Source of the DNA: Bacillus paramycoides
GTDB lineage: Bacteria > Bacillota > Bacilli > Bacillales > Bacillaceae_G
DNA length: 64,000 nt
Reading direction: 5' to 3'
Assembly (NCBI RefSeq): GCF_001884235.1
Contig: NZ_MAOI01000079.1
Span: 434,001 to 498,000, forward strand
Below are positions 1 to 9,384 of this stretch, one piece after another. The notes beneath the pieces were generated by a model that saw only the letters and a program-made list of their open reading frames with translations, was not told the origin of the DNA and made no database searches. Within the stretch, counting starts at the first letter, position 1. Each line of letters begins with the position of its first letter. The position numbers were made by a program, and so were the translations under genes.

Positions 1-20
1 CTAAGTTTATTAAATCTTTT

Positions 21-782
21 TCATGTATAAAGAAAATTAGCTACACCAGCATCTCCCCGCGTAATGTTTAAAGCGTCATCAGTATCGATTTGTAATAATA
101 ACACATTATGTTCTAATAATTCTTCTCTCCAATCTCTCGGATCAGTTTGTGTAAAGAATGGATATCCACCAATTTTATGACCTTCACCATCATAATGTTC
201 ATCGTATAGGTCGCTTAGTTCTAGTATTTCATTTTCATCATTAATATTTTTTTCTAAATCAATGTTATCTTGAAAAATCTTTTCGGATCGATAGTCTCTA
301 GCAGATACAGGTTGATAGTCTAATTCAAATGTTAGTTTTGCTGCTTCAGGTATGATAAACTCCTCTAAATTTAAAGTGTTTAAATAACTAAAATCAATGA
401 TAATCCTAGTTGAATCTTGCGTTATTTCAGGATGATAAATAATACGAAAGTCTTTTTGTGTAGTTGGTTGCTCAAAGTCTGCTCCAAAAAGTTCATCTTC
501 TGCACTAATGAAAAATTGTAACAGTCCCTTAGTTGGCATAAATTCAATATGAGGAATATCTTCAAAGTTTCACTGCGCAAGTAACATCATAGGTTGTCCA
601 TTTGAATCTTTAGGATGATCATGATTTAAAGGTAAATACGGGTATCCACCAAATTCACTCTCAAAAAGCGTTGTTTCTGCTTGAGTTCCAAACACTTTAA
701 TATAAGGTTTCACACTTTCTTCAAAAACACTTCGATACTGCTCGAGTTCTTTCGGTATTTTAAGCTGATACGTATTCTTCAT
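21..782 (-). pseudogene. YwqG-family (DUF1963) protein, split by an in-frame TGA
   Basis: Two consecutive reading frames in the same phase together form one YwqG/DUF1963 protein of about 250 residues. The N-terminal part (starting at 782) ends with MMLLAQ and a TGA at 570-572. The same frame then continues with NFEDIPHIEF into the C-terminal part, which runs to 21. The break falls where relatives carry a hydrophobic residue, so a single TTA to TGA change would explain it (inference). The family has no firmly known biochemical role. The ribosome site AAAGAGAGG precedes the start. A shortened product or re-initiation at the downstream ATG near 539 is possible, but a nonsense pseudogene is the simplest reading. 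Confidence 0.8.
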
Positions 783-860
783 TTCTCTTGCCTCTCTTTA
801 AAGATAAATTATAAATGCCTACCCCTATTAGATAGCGAAAAGTAGTTTCATTAAAAAAAG

Positions 861-1268
861 CTAAAAATCCGTTTTCACCCTCATTTTTTGCGCACTTGGC
901 GGACAAAGTAAATTATGTTCTGAGACCTTTTTATTGATAGTTTGAATTAGTTTAGCTACTTCTTCTGCATCTGTTGCCTCTTTTTGCTTTTCTTTTAGAT
1001 TATCAATTTCCTTCGAAAGTTCAATCCACCTAGGTAAAACATGATTATTCTTCAAAGTTCTATAAAGTTGTTTTTCAGGATTGTACGAAAGGTCTTTATC
1101 AAGATTAAGAGGTTTCCCTTTACCAGGTAAATCATTAAATGCTCCTGTCTTTTCTGCCCGTTTAACGATAGAACTAATATGATCCTCATACGTATAAGAC
1201 CAAACTTTCTCATCTTTCACTAAAATTTCTTGTTTTTTTAGTTTCTTATCTAATTCATCTTGATTCAT
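861..1268 (-). CDS. DUF1992 (DnaJ-homologue subfamily C28-like) protein
   Basis: This 135-residue soluble protein matches the DUF1992 pattern: a helical start, then residues around 30-55 with the typical AEKTGAFNDLPGKGKPL segment, followed by LDKDLSYNPE and a charged helical second half. The family is named after the conserved domain of DNAJC28, but no J domain is present and the function is unknown. The ATG at 1268 is preceded by GGGAGAATGA. It sits alone between two broken genes on the same strand. Family membership is secure; role is not. Confidence 0.8.
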   Translation of the reverse strand: MNQDELDKKLKKQEILVKDEKVWSYTYEDHISSIVKRAEKTGAFNDLPGKGKPLNLDKDLSYNPEKQLYRTLKNNHVLPRWIELSKEIDNLKEKQKEATDAEEVAKLIQTINKKVSEHNLLCPPSAQKMRVKTDF

Positions 1269-1289
1269 AAATTCATTCTCCCTTTCATT

Positions 1290-1990
1290 TTACAGTGTCG
1301 TTTTTGTATATTTTAATGTTTCCAATCCATCAGATAACTTTTTACGCCACCAAATGTCACCATGCCCGCCTTGAAGCTCTTCGTAAGTGTTTGATATCCT
1401 TTTTCTTTTAAAGCTCCGTACAGGTGTCTATTCGCCGTTAAAAGAGGTTCGTTTTCAAGTTATCCTGCTGTCATATAAAATTGAACATGATTTGCATTTA
1501 AATTTACAGATGTAATTTGATTCTCCATCCAAGGAATATTATTTTTGAATCATTCCTTTTTCCAATGTACAGATCCTGACAATGACAGCACATTCCCGAA
1601 AATATGAGGATTTTGAAGTGCTGCATAAAAGGCTGCTAAACCACCAAGACTTAAACCAGCTATTGTTGTATGCTTTGGTTCTTTAAGCACATGATATCTA
1701 GCTTGAATCCACGGAAGTAATTCATCTTTTAAAAATGCAATCATTTTATCGTTATAAGTGAGATCATCTAATCGATCTACATGATCTATAGCAACAGTAA
1801 TACAAGATGGAATTTCTTTTTCATAAATTAAATAATTAAGTGTTCTTGTGATTGAAAGATTTTCAATAAATGAATTTCCATCAAATACAACGAGAAGTTC
1901 TTGGAGGTGTGAAGTGTGAGAATAATCATGAGGCGCATAAATATGATTCTTACGTGTGTTATTTAAAAGTGAACTATAATTGTACTCCTC
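1290..1990 (-). pseudogene. alpha/beta-hydrolase esterase (Fes/IroE-type), multiply broken
   Basis: Piecing frames together gives an esterase of the enterochelin-esterase-like family. The order is a beta-strand region ending in LLVVFDGNSF, then the nucleophile elbow GLSLGG, then the C-terminal acid and histidine region with GGHGDIWWRK. The frame is interrupted by TGA after SVHWKKE (near 1550), by TAA after FYMTAG (near 1460) and by a one-base frameshift near 1395, after which the true end runs to the TAA at 1290. The 5' end also lacks a convincing ATG: the open frame starts after a stop near 1997 inside a purine-rich AGGAGG tract. At least three independent lesions make a functional product very unlikely. 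The family assignment is from the GLSLGG context. Confidence 0.8.
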
Positions 1991-2081
1991 CTCCCTCCTT
2001 TACAGCATTCTATATGTACTTCTTTCTCATGAGAGAAATTCCTATATAAACAATGTAGAATATTGTATATTCTATGAACTA

Positions 2082-2115
2082 AAAAACGAACAAGCCATTT
2101 AGCCTGTTCGTTTTT
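2082..2115. terminator. bidirectional intrinsic terminator
   Basis: An 11-bp perfect stem AAAAACGAACA / TGTTCGTTTTT with a short GC-containing loop. It lies at the 3' end of the YxiJ-like gene (stop at 2114-2116, overlapping the stem) and upstream of the broken esterase. Confidence 0.75.
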
Positions 2116-2452
2116 ATACAGTAAGGTAGTAAAGTAACAGTTTTCTAGCCTTTTCAAAATTCATGAAATCTCTATATAAAATGGGATATTTCACAATTTC
2201 TGTTTCAAGAATACGATATTGGGGAAACCATTCGAAAAACGATTTTCGTAGCCATAGTATTTGTTGAAACGAAATTTTATGTTCGTTTTTATTAAGTACC
2301 CTACTCAAAGTTCCTGCTATATGCATCCAACAATAATTTAAATCGGCATTTATACAATCAGCCTCTGACAATGTATTTTTATAGTCTTGCTGCAATTTTC
2401 GTGTGTCACGATAAGGAAATGGCTTATTCAGAAGACTATGCATTTTCAGCAA
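2114..2452 (-). CDS. YxiJ-like small protein
   Basis: This 112-residue soluble protein resembles the YxiJ-like family of Bacillus: an N-terminal LLNKPFPYRDTRKLQ segment, a central NADLNYCWMHIAGTL segment and a C-terminal W-x-x-K-S-F-F-E-W-F-P motif. Its function is unknown; B. subtilis yxiJ sits near the wapA toxin locus, but nothing similar is seen here. The start is unclear. TTG at 2452 is in frame, but a nearby ATG is out of frame and the purine-rich GGGGGTGGAG lies further upstream, so the N-terminus may be longer or slightly damaged. Confidence 0.6.
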   Translation of the reverse strand: MLKMHSLLNKPFPYRDTRKLQQDYKNTLSEADCINADLNYCWMHIAGTLSRVLNKNEHKISFQQILWLRKSFFEWFPQYRILETEIVKYPILYRDFMNFEKARKLLLYYLTV

Positions 2453-2497
2453 TTCATTAAAAATAACCTTTTTTCCTAATATCAGCTCTCCACCCCC

Positions 2498-3349
2498 TTA
2501 TTTCTTCATCCAATTCAATAAGTTTTCATAATGATTATGAGCATCGTTATATCCAAGATTATATAAATTAACGAGCTTTTCTTTATTTCTTTCTATTCCG
2601 CTTATAGGAAGCTGTGCGCTTGGCTGAATTACATAAAAATTATCTTTTTGTTCGTTGTGATTCATATAAGATACGGTTTCATTATAAAAACGATAATGTT
2701 CTACTAAAAGTTCTGCGATTTTCGGATATCTTCTATATAAAATTTTGGACAGTCCAGAAAATTTATTCCGCTGCTTCTCATATCCTTCTGGCTTTGTCAT
2801 AATAACAACGTTCTTTTTATAACCATCATTCTGTGCTTTGAAAACTGGAATAGGATCTATAATCCCTCCATCTAACAATTTTCGATTATCATATTCTACA
2901 GCAGGTGCAATAAATGGTACAGAGCTTGATGCACGAATAACTTTCAAAATATCATTTCCATGTTCTGTTTTATTATAATAAACTGCCTGTCCTGATTCGC
3001 AATCGGTTGTTCCGATTACAAACTGTTCATTTGAATTTAGGAAAGTTTGAAAATCAAACGGTACAATTTTGTTTGGTACTTCATCAAATAAAAAATCCAT
3101 TCCAAATAATTCACGATTTCGAATTAAGTTTCGATAAGATATATATCTGTGATCTGCTACTAGCTCTGTATTTACTTTCTTATTCCTTCCTTTTTGACGT
3201 GACAAATATGTTGCTCCCATACATGCTCCAGCGGATACACCAACTACATATGGAAAGAATAAGTCCCTTTCCATAAAATACTCGAGTACTCCTGCAGTAT
3301 ATAACCCTTTCATTCCGCCACCTTCTAAAACTAAACCGATATTATTCAT
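2498..3349 (-). CDS. patatin-like phospholipase family protein
   Basis: A 283-residue patatin/RssA-YjjU-type acyl hydrolase. The oxyanion-hole loop GGGMKG is at residues 10-15, the nucleophile elbow G-V-S-A-G has Ser39, and the catalytic Asp is in D160-G-G. This is a Ser-Asp dyad, so lipid acyl hydrolase activity is expected, with unknown substrate. No signal peptide is visible, so it is probably cytoplasmic or membrane-associated. The ATG at 3349 follows AGAGGGAT. The YxiJ-like gene lies 45 bases downstream and could be co-transcribed. All catalytic elements are present, so it appears intact. Confidence 0.88.
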   Translation of the reverse strand: MNNIGLVLEGGGMKGLYTAGVLEYFMERDLFFPYVVGVSAGACMGATYLSRQKGRNKKVNTELVADHRYISYRNLIRNRELFGMDFLFDEVPNKIVPFDFQTFLNSNEQFVIGTTDCESGQAVYYNKTEHGNDILKVIRASSSVPFIAPAVEYDNRKLLDGGIIDPIPVFKAQNDGYKKNVVIMTKPEGYEKQRNKFSGLSKILYRRYPKIAELLVEHYRFYNETVSYMNHNEQKDNFYVIQPSAQLPISGIERNKEKLVNLYNLGYNDAHNHYENLLNWMKK

Positions 3350-3528
3350 GCTTAATCCCTCTGCTTCTGTTTTCTTAATTACATGTTAGCACAAGATTTT
3401 AGGATGAGGTTATATAAATTAATTGCAACTTTGGCGAAAAACTATTGAACGTATGTCATAATTTCTTATTCAATAGCATGGTACAATATAAGAAACTCAT
3501 TCCACATATTATAAAGGAGGAATTTCAT

Positions 3529-3906
3529 ATGGGTTTATTTAGTGGTATTTTAGGAAATGCATCAAATGCGAGTACAGAAAGTGTAGAACGTGATTTAGAA
3601 AAGATTATGCTAGATGATGAAAAAGTTGAGCATGCGTATAAATTAATTCGCGATTTAATCGTATTTACAAATCGCCGTCTTATTTTAGTAGATAAACAAG
3701 GAGTAACTGGTAAAAAAACAGAATACCATTCTATCCCTTATAAAAGTATTACACAATTTAGTATTGAAACAGCTGGGCATTTTGATTTAGATGCAGAACT
3801 TAAAATTTGGATTTCTAGTTTGAGCACGCCAATTACGAAAGAATTTAAAGGTGACGATAGCATATTAAGTATTCAAAAAGCGTTAATAACATACACGACA
3901 AAATAG
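3529..3906 (+). CDS. bacterial PH-domain protein
   Basis: A 125-residue single-domain protein with the bacterial pleckstrin-homology (bPH) fold signature: alternating strands with DLIVFTNRRLILVDKQG, then YHSIPYKSITQFSIE, and a closing helix SILSIQKALITY. The start at 3529 is chosen because AAAGGAGG lies 7 bases upstream; the open frame extends upstream without a ribosome site. Such proteins are common in Bacillus and of unknown role, presumably binding or scaffolding. It is a single gene ending in a terminator shared with the convergent GNAT gene. Confidence 0.85.
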   Translation: MGLFSGILGNASNASTESVERDLEKIMLDDEKVEHAYKLIRDLIVFTNRRLILVDKQGVTGKKTEYHSIPYKSITQFSIETAGHFDLDAELKIWISSLSTPITKEFKGDDSILSIQKALITYTTK

Positions 3907-4000
3907 TTTGTTTTTGTATATTTATTCTATTTCAAAAATACTAACCCGAATATTTTGGAATAATATACATCAAATTTGTATATTTAATCTAAAACACCAC

Positions 4001-4042
4001 AAAAAGGTAAAGCGTTTAAAATGTGCTTTACCTTTCTTTTTT
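4001..4042. terminator. bidirectional terminator between convergent genes
   Basis: Stem AAAGGTAAAGC / GCTTTACCTTT flanked by A and T tracts, between the PH-domain gene and the GNAT gene whose stop lies inside the hairpin. Confidence 0.75.
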
Positions 4043-4501
4043 ATAATAAATTAAAGTTGCTTTATCATTTAATTTATTTTTTAATTCTGTTCTTTTATAC
4101 CCTATCTTTTCGTATAGAAAACAATTTCGTTCTTCCTCTAAAATTGTAGCAAGCTCCCAAGTAGTTGCTTCCGGAAACATCTCTTCGATTAAAATTAATA
4201 CTTTTTGAGCAATTCCGTTCCCTTGATAGTTTGGATGAATAAACATTGGGCTAATCCAAAATCTTGAGGGATCTTCTTTTCGTGATATACATATCGCGCC
4301 AACAAGATTCGTATTTACTATAATTTTATAGAAACCACCGTCCGGATGATTTATTCTTGAAATTGTTCTATCAATGGATTCACTTGCTGGACTTGTTTCA
4401 TAATCCTTATACTTTTCTAATAATGAGCTAAATGATTCTACTTGCATATGAAAAATAATTTCTGCATCAATTTCTGTCGCCTTCTCTAATGTAATTTCCA
4501 T
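4028..4501 (-). CDS. GNAT-family N-acetyltransferase
   Basis: A 157-residue GNAT acetyltransferase. The acetyl-CoA binding motif A region reads ISPMFIHPNYQGNGIAQKVL (Q-x-x-G-x-G/A), followed by the late helix with NCFLYEKIGYKR. The acceptor substrate is unknown. The ATG at 4501 follows the stop of the upstream YfiT gene by one base (TGGTAAAATGG), which suggests translational coupling; there is no separate strong ribosome site. It is the last gene of a three-gene operon (GNAT, YfiT, GNAT). Confidence 0.85.
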   Translation of the reverse strand: MEITLEKATEIDAEIIFHMQVESFSSLLEKYKDYETSPASESIDRTISRINHPDGGFYKIIVNTNLVGAICISRKEDPSRFWISPMFIHPNYQGNGIAQKVLILIEEMFPEATTWELATILEEERNCFLYEKIGYKRTELKNKLNDKATLIYYKKER

Positions 4502-4502
4502 T

Positions 4503-5024
4503 TTACCAATTTAGACGCTTTCGGAGCGACGTAATATGAGCTGTATGATGAAGACCGTGCCATGCATATAAACCGATTGCAGCAGCAAGTTTTGTTTCTC
4601 CAGATTCAGGATGATTAAATGTCTTTTCTAAATCCGTAGTTTCTAAAGAATATAATAAGTTTACCCATCTTTTATGTAATGAATCTAGCATAACAAGTGA
4701 AACATCTACTGGTAGCTTTGAATCAGGTAGCTCTGCCCACTTTTCTTCTTTATATGGCTTAATAGTCGGATTCTTTTCTGTTAGTGCTAATTTAAAGCGT
4801 ATGTAGCTATTCATATGGCTATCTACAACATGATGAACGACTTGACGAACTGTCCATCCACCAACACGATACGGTGTATCTAGCTGTTTCTGATCTAAGT
4901 CTTTTATCGCTTTTGTTAATTCATTTGGTAAATCCTCAATTTCTTGAATCCATTTATCAATCATTCCTTCTGTAATTGTACCTTCATAAGTAAATTGGCC
5001 AATTGGATAACGTAAATCCTTCAT
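4503..5024 (-). CDS. yfiT: YfiT-like DinB-fold metal-dependent protein
   Basis: A 173-residue DinB-superfamily protein very like B. subtilis YfiT, annotated as a putative metal-dependent hydrolase. The metal-binding histidines are visible: H64/H65 and H70 in VVHHVVDSH, and H156, H159/H160 and H163 in WHGLHHTAH. The family includes bacillithiol-dependent transferases, so a thiol-transfer role is plausible but not shown. The start at 5024 is chosen because TAGGGGGGA lies 7 bases upstream; a longer open frame overlaps the upstream GNAT gene and has no ribosome site. It is the middle gene of a tight operon. Confidence 0.88.
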   Translation of the reverse strand: MKDLRYPIGQFTYEGTITEGMIDKWIQEIEDLPNELTKAIKDLDQKQLDTPYRVGGWTVRQVVHHVVDSHMNSYIRFKLALTEKNPTIKPYKEEKWAELPDSKLPVDVSLVMLDSLHKRWVNLLYSLETTDLEKTFNHPESGETKLAAAIGLYAWHGLHHTAHITSLRKRLNW

Positions 5025-5040
5025 GAATAAGTCCCCCCTA

Positions 5041-5568
5041 TTATTTTGAACACGAAGTATTTCTCCAAATATAATGTACAAAATTTACATGTTCTCCGTT
5101 TAATTCTACAGAAGTTGTATCTGCTTCGTTTTTATAAGAAAATCCGCTTTTTTCTAGTACAATTTGTGATGCGAGATTATTAGTCGTTGTTTTAGCATGA
5201 ACCTCATTAATTTCATTATTTTTCGCTACGTCTAAAATTAATTTTACAGCTGCTGTTGCAACTCCTTTTTTAGTGAACTTTTCTCCAACTCGATAACCTA
5301 ACGAACTGATTCGAGTTTCCGTATCTATATCTACTAAATTTATTCGTCCTACAATTTCTTTTTCATCATTACGAATTAAATAAAAATAAGAATTTCCATC
5401 TGCCTGTTCTATTAATAAATCGTCTAGTAGTTTTTGAAAATATTCAAAATCGTAATATTTTGAACCGCGATTTGGTACCATTGTTTCAAAAAAAGATTTA
5501 TTCGTAAGTTCAAACGTAAATAAATCCTCAGCATCTTGTTTCTTTAGTTGCTCTATGTATATTTCCAT
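5041..5568 (-). CDS. RimJ/RimL-type GNAT acetyltransferase
   Basis: A 175-residue GNAT protein of the RimJ/RimL (protein N-terminal or side-chain acetylase) type. It has [10 protein letters not shown], then [19 protein letters not shown], which is the CoA-binding turn, then [21 protein letters not shown], the typical end of this subfamily. The ATG at 5568 follows AAGGAGTA. It is the first gene of the operon; the YfiT gene begins 16 bases after its stop. The acetylated target cannot be told from sequence. Confidence 0.85.
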   Translation of the reverse strand: MEIYIEQLKKQDAEDLFTFELTNKSFFETMVPNRGSKYYDFEYFQKLLDDLLIEQADGNSYFYLIRNDEKEIVGRINLVDIDTETRISSLGYRVGEKFTKKGVATAAVKLILDVAKNNEINEVHAKTTTNNLASQIVLEKSGFSYKNEADTTSVELNGEHVNFVHYIWRNTSCSK

Positions 5569-5631
5569 CCCGTATACTCCTTCTTAATTTACTAACTGCT
5601 ATACATTCTTTTTTAATCGATTATATTCCTG

Positions 5632-6954
5632 CTATTTCTTTCGATTAAGTAATACAGCTAGTAACACTTTCGGATGAAAAAGATGAAATGGACTACGAAT
5701 TAAATTCATCACTCGTACTAATCGAATATAAACGTCAGAATCACTTGCGGATAGTCGATATATTTGTTTCGTGTACCAAAGCTGAAACTTTTGCTTCATA
5801 GTTAATTCTCTCTTTAGCTGCGGGTGACGTGATATTTCCGTTGTTGTCATATCCCAAGGGGTTTCTATTATGTTAGCGGCTTTTTTATAAAATTGTTGTG
5901 TAAATGTTTTATCGAGCTGTTTTCTCCCTTGCAGAAGTAATTGCAATTGGTGAGCTTCCATAGCTGCAACTGAAACACCTTGACCGAAAACGGGATCAAA
6001 ACGACATTGTGCATCTCCAACTACTAACAATCCTTCAGGTAAATTATTAACTAGATCAAATCTCCGACGTACTTGATAAGGAATTTTGTACGTTTTTATA
6101 TCGGTAATCGCCTCAGCTTTGTTTAGAAAATCTGTTACATTAGGGATTGAAAGATTTTCAGCAAAATTGTAAAACTCATCATCAGTTCGTGGTGCTTTCT
6201 CATTTGCATATCCACTAAAAGTAACAAAATAACGATTATCTTCAATCGTTTGTATAAGTACACCATAAGGGTTTTCCGGAAAACTTGGAGACATTAGCAT
6301 ATTGCAATAGTCTAACGTCTCATCTTCTTTTAGCCTAAACATTCTAGTTGCGTAAAATAAATCAATGCGTACTTTCTCTTCTTTCACTTCAATATCGTAT
6401 GCTCGTAACCACCCTATGCTTTTTGAACCAAATCCACTCGCATCAACAACAATATCTGCGTGAATTTCTTCTTGCGTGCCTTTCTCTAAACATTTAGCCT
6501 TTACTCCATATACTTTGTTACGTTTTTCATCTACTTGTAATGCTTCAACCAATATTTCATACTTCGTAGTAATATTTGAAACTTGTTCAATTCGGTTTTG
6601 AATATGTGATTCTAGCATAGGACGACTTTGTTGGATCATATGCACTTCTCCTATAAATGGCTGTTTCCATAAGCCAAATTGATGCCATTTTAAATCCCGA
6701 GTAAAGTTATTTACGATGCTGCCTGCTTCTATTAATTCATTAGTAATATTAGGGAACAATTCCTCAATTGCTTTTTCTCCGCCTTTTAATAACACATGAG
6801 GGTGATTGCTTTGTGGAACTCTTTTACAAGGGTCTATTCCGTTCCATCTTTCCCCAGCTTCTAAAATGATTACTTCTTTAAAAGTAGTTGATAATGCTTT
6901 TGCTGCGAGTTTTCCTGCAATACTTCCACCAATAACAATAGCTTTATTAAACAT
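5632..6954 (-). CDS. FAD-dependent oxidoreductase/monooxygenase
   Basis: A 440-residue flavoprotein of the class A (PHBH-like) monooxygenase or geranylgeranyl-reductase type. The N-terminal dinucleotide fold is VIGGSIAGKLAA (residues 8-19). The second FAD motif is GDAQCRFDPVFGQGVSVAAMEA (around 316-337), with a G-D motif contacting the ribityl chain. The central domain carries the substrate pocket. NAD(P)H-dependent oxidation of an unknown small substrate is expected. The ATG at 6954 follows AAGGGGGA. It is a single gene downstream of the uppP terminator. Confidence 0.82.
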   Translation of the reverse strand: MFNKAIVIGGSIAGKLAAKALSTTFKEVIILEAGERWNGIDPCKRVPQSNHPHVLLKGGEKAIEELFPNITNELIEAGSIVNNFTRDLKWHQFGLWKQPFIGEVHMIQQSRPMLESHIQNRIEQVSNITTKYEILVEALQVDEKRNKVYGVKAKCLEKGTQEEIHADIVVDASGFGSKSIGWLRAYDIEVKEEKVRIDLFYATRMFRLKEDETLDYCNMLMSPSFPENPYGVLIQTIEDNRYFVTFSGYANEKAPRTDDEFYNFAENLSIPNVTDFLNKAEAITDIKTYKIPYQVRRRFDLVNNLPEGLLVVGDAQCRFDPVFGQGVSVAAMEAHQLQLLLQGRKQLDKTFTQQFYKKAANIIETPWDMTTTEISRHPQLKRELTMKQKFQLWYTKQIYRLSASDSDVYIRLVRVMNLIRSPFHLFHPKVLLAVLLNRKK

Positions 6955-6975
6955 ATTTTCCCCCTTAATGAAAAG

Positions 6976-7007
6976 AGATCCTGTTGTGTATGAATGAAAC
7001 AGGATCT
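6976..7007 (-). terminator. terminator after uppP
   Basis: Stem AGATCCTGTT / AACAGGATCT between the uppP stop and the FAD gene, followed on the minus strand by CTTTTC. This suggests the two genes are separate units. Confidence 0.65.
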
Positions 7008-7035
7008 TAAACTAATAGCTTCTTTATCATTATAT

Positions 7036-7815
7036 TTAAAATACATGAGTAAATTGCAACGTTAAAATTAAAATACCTAGCCCCCATACGTAATACGCGA
7101 ATACTTTTAATGAATGACGTTTTAAATATTGAATCATCCATGAAACTGCTATGTAACCAAAGAAAGCTGCTGATAACGTTCCGACAATTAAGGATGTACC
7201 AGAAATAGATTCTGCTTTCCCTTGAAAAACATCAACAAATTGCAAGATAATAGCTCCGACAATTGCTGGTGTTGATAATAAAAAAGAAAAGTAAGCAGCT
7301 GTTTCACGGTCTAGCTTTCTCCATAATGCAGCGACAATTGTCATACCAGAGCGAGAAATTGCAGGGAAAATAGCAGCTGCTTGAAATGAACCGATGATAA
7401 ATGCATCTTTATATGTAATGTCATCCATTTTTTTACGACCATTCTTTTGTTTATCGGCCATATACAGAAATAAACCTGTCACTAAAAACTCCCAACCAAT
7501 GGTGATACCTGTTTTTGAAATATCTTCAAAGAAATCTTTAAATAATAATCCGATTACGACCGCAGGTATCGTCCCGACAATAAGTAATAACATTAGCTTT
7601 GAAAATGGATTTTTAATTAAATATATAAATTCTTTTTTGTAATAAATAAACACTGCAAGCAAAGTCCCAATATGCAGCATCGTATCTAAAAATAATCCAG
7701 CTTCATCTAATTGAAACAAATGCCTTCCTAAATAAAGATGCCCTGTACTACTTATTGGTAAAAACTCTGTTAAACCTTGAATTATGCCTAAAATAAAAGC
7801 TTCTAACCAATTCAT
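7036..7815 (-). CDS. uppP: undecaprenyl-diphosphatase UppP (BacA family)
   Basis: A 259-residue integral membrane phosphatase that recycles the lipid carrier of peptidoglycan synthesis and gives bacitracin tolerance. Family motifs are present: QGLTEFLPISSTGH at residues 13-26, with the catalytic-region Glu17 and His26, and the second motif AISRSGMT near 170. The latter has A where many members have PGxSRSG. About eight hydrophobic segments are visible. The ATG at 7815 has AAAGGAGA upstream. B. cereus group genomes commonly carry several UppP paralogues, so this may be one of them. Confidence 0.93.
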   Translation of the reverse strand: MNWLEAFILGIIQGLTEFLPISSTGHLYLGRHLFQLDEAGLFLDTMLHIGTLLAVFIYYKKEFIYLIKNPFSKLMLLLIVGTIPAVVIGLLFKDFFEDISKTGITIGWEFLVTGLFLYMADKQKNGRKKMDDITYKDAFIIGSFQAAAIFPAISRSGMTIVAALWRKLDRETAAYFSFLLSTPAIVGAIILQFVDVFQGKAESISGTSLIVGTLSAAFFGYIAVSWMIQYLKRHSLKVFAYYVWGLGILILTLQFTHVF

Positions 7816-7947
7816 GATGGTCTCCTTTCTCGTTTGCTTGTACCAATATATGAAGGTTAAATTTTCGATATGAAAAAAACTATATTTCTCTATGAATTTA
7901 CTTTTAAATTATGGATATATATGTAAAGAGAATCGAGGAGGGTTAAT

Positions 7948-8154
7948 ATGTGGAAGCATACAAAATTCGGCAATGTATTACTTTGGGTGGGACCTATCCT
8001 TGTGTTTTTAGGGTTATGTATGACCAATGTTATTTCAGACATTCCTTTCTTTGAAGGAAAACATAAAACGCTTGGAGTAATAATCTTATTTATAGGGCTT
8101 TTCTGTTTAATTGTTGCTAATCACTTTAAAAAAGGAGAAAGAAATGAAGAATGA
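7948..8154 (+). CDS. small two-helix membrane protein
   Basis: A 68-residue hydrophobic protein with two predicted membrane segments (residues about 9-29 and 42-60) and a charged tail KKGERNEE. I do not recognise a family. The start is supported by GAGGAGGG seven bases upstream, and a strong terminator follows the stop directly. Single gene, divergent from uppP. TGA is its stop codon, showing that TGA is read as stop in this genome. Confidence 0.75.
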   Translation: MWKHTKFGNVLLWVGPILVFLGLCMTNVISDIPFFEGKHKTLGVIILFIGLFCLIVANHFKKGERNEE

Positions 8155-8163
8155 AGCTAAATA

Positions 8164-8199
8164 AAAAACAATCCCAGTATATATGCTAGGATTGTTTTT
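8164..8199. terminator. bidirectional terminator
   Basis: Stem AAAAACAATCC / GGATTGTTTTT between the small membrane protein gene and the convergent GIY-YIG gene. Confidence 0.85.
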
Positions 8200-8211
8200 C
8201 GTTTATGTTGC

Positions 8212-8592
8212 TTATTTATAGAATACTTTATCAATGTTATATTTTGCTTTATATTCATTAATGATATATGTTTCGTAAATTTCTCTTTCTGTTGGATCTT
8301 CTACGATACATGCATCAATGCGGTATACTTCATCACGGTGATTTTTAATTGGTGAAACATTGTCTTCAAAATGTTTCTTAATACGTTGTCTAATCTTACG
8401 AGCTTTACCTACGAAAAGAAGTTCGTCATTAATATTGTAAAACATAAAAATGCCGCCTTTATCTCTAGGGAACAAGTGGAAATCGATAAAACCGTTAATA
8501 GGAGTAATTATCGGCTCGTCTCCTTTAATAACTTGTTTACGTTCAGTAATTGAAACATCAGCCTCAGGAATATTAATTTTAATCAAGTTCAT
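8212..8592 (-). CDS. GIY-YIG domain protein
   Basis: A 126-residue protein with one GIY-YIG nuclease-type domain, here as GGIFMFYNINDELLFVGKAR. This is similar to the UvrC N-terminal domain, with GIF for GIY and FVG for YIG. It is followed by the helix arginine/lysine-rich RKIRQRIKKHF and the late acidic E in DPTEREIYETYIINEYKAKYN. Small stand-alone members are common in Bacillus and their function is unknown. The two motif substitutions leave catalytic competence uncertain. The ATG at 8592 follows GAGGACGTG. Confidence 0.8.
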   Translation of the reverse strand: MNLIKINIPEADVSITERKQVIKGDEPIITPINGFIDFHLFPRDKGGIFMFYNINDELLFVGKARKIRQRIKKHFEDNVSPIKNHRDEVYRIDACIVEDPTEREIYETYIINEYKAKYNIDKVFYK

Positions 8593-8669
8593 TCACGTCC
8601 TCTTTTATTATAAAGATAAATAATAGCATACATATGTAAGAAAAGCTACGTTCAGAGTTATATTTCATT

Positions 8670-9233
8670 TTATAATTCAAATATTATAGGTATATCATGC
8701 AAACTCTTTTTCCAAATCATATGATCGCTTGATTCTCCCCAATAATCCTTCAGTATATAACTAGGTTCTCCAAACTTTTTTGTCCATATACTTTGTGCTT
8801 TTTTGTATCCACTATCTAAACAGTATTCGGTTATCCCTCTGCTAAGTAATGTAAGATACATTGCATTTAGTAGTAAACTGCCTATACCCTTTCTTTGGTA
8901 TTCAGGAAGGACAAATACAGTTCCTATTTCATATAAATTTTTAAGTACATCGCCAGTACAACTATTAATCAATGTACTTGCTGGACCGACTTCAATTGTT
9001 CCAATGATTTTTTCGTTACTTGTATCTATTGCTAATAAAAAGTAACGATTTTCTCCATTACTATCAAAATCATTTTTCAAATATTGCTTTTTCGTATTAA
9101 TTTCATTTTCTTTGTCATCCAATAATTGTGATAATCCTTCATCTTTATATGTATTCGTAATAACCATGCGGAAAAACAAGTACAGTTCATCTAAATCATT
9201 CGAATTCGGTCTTCTAATCGCAACGTTAGTCAT
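8670..9233 (-). CDS. GNAT-family N-acetyltransferase
   Basis: A 187-residue GNAT protein. The acetyl-CoA motif is IGTVFVLPEYQRKGIGSLLL (Q-R-K-G-I-G), preceded by IIGTIEVG. A C-terminal W-x-x-K-x-F-G-E-P segment is typical of a Bacillus GNAT subgroup. The substrate is unknown. The ATG at 9233 follows TTGGAGAAT. Single gene with about 150 bases of AT-rich sequence upstream. Confidence 0.85.
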   Translation of the reverse strand: MTNVAIRRPNSNDLDELYLFFRMVITNTYKDEGLSQLLDDKENEINTKKQYLKNDFDSNGENRYFLLAIDTSNEKIIGTIEVGPASTLINSCTGDVLKNLYEIGTVFVLPEYQRKGIGSLLLNAMYLTLLSRGITEYCLDSGYKKAQSIWTKKFGEPSYILKDYWGESSDHMIWKKSLHDIPIIFEL

Positions 9234-9384
9234 GAATTAATTCTCCAATCTATGAAAATATCCGAGAAAAGTTTATATTGTAAATTATTTTGGCACTAAA
9301 CAGTAGCCTTTTTATGTGTATTGATTCTTTTTAAATTTTTATGGCATCACACGTATATTCGTTCAGAAATATTTTATGACATTA

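Noticed and set aside
570-572. TGA inside YwqG and other genes as possible TGA recoding
   Set aside because: TGA ends an apparently intact gene (8152-8154), and several broken genes are stopped by TAA as well, so ordinary nonsense mutations fit better.
1963-2157. 64-residue minus-strand frame
   Set aside because: It runs through the terminator at 2082-2115 and into the esterase ribosome-site region in the wrong frame.
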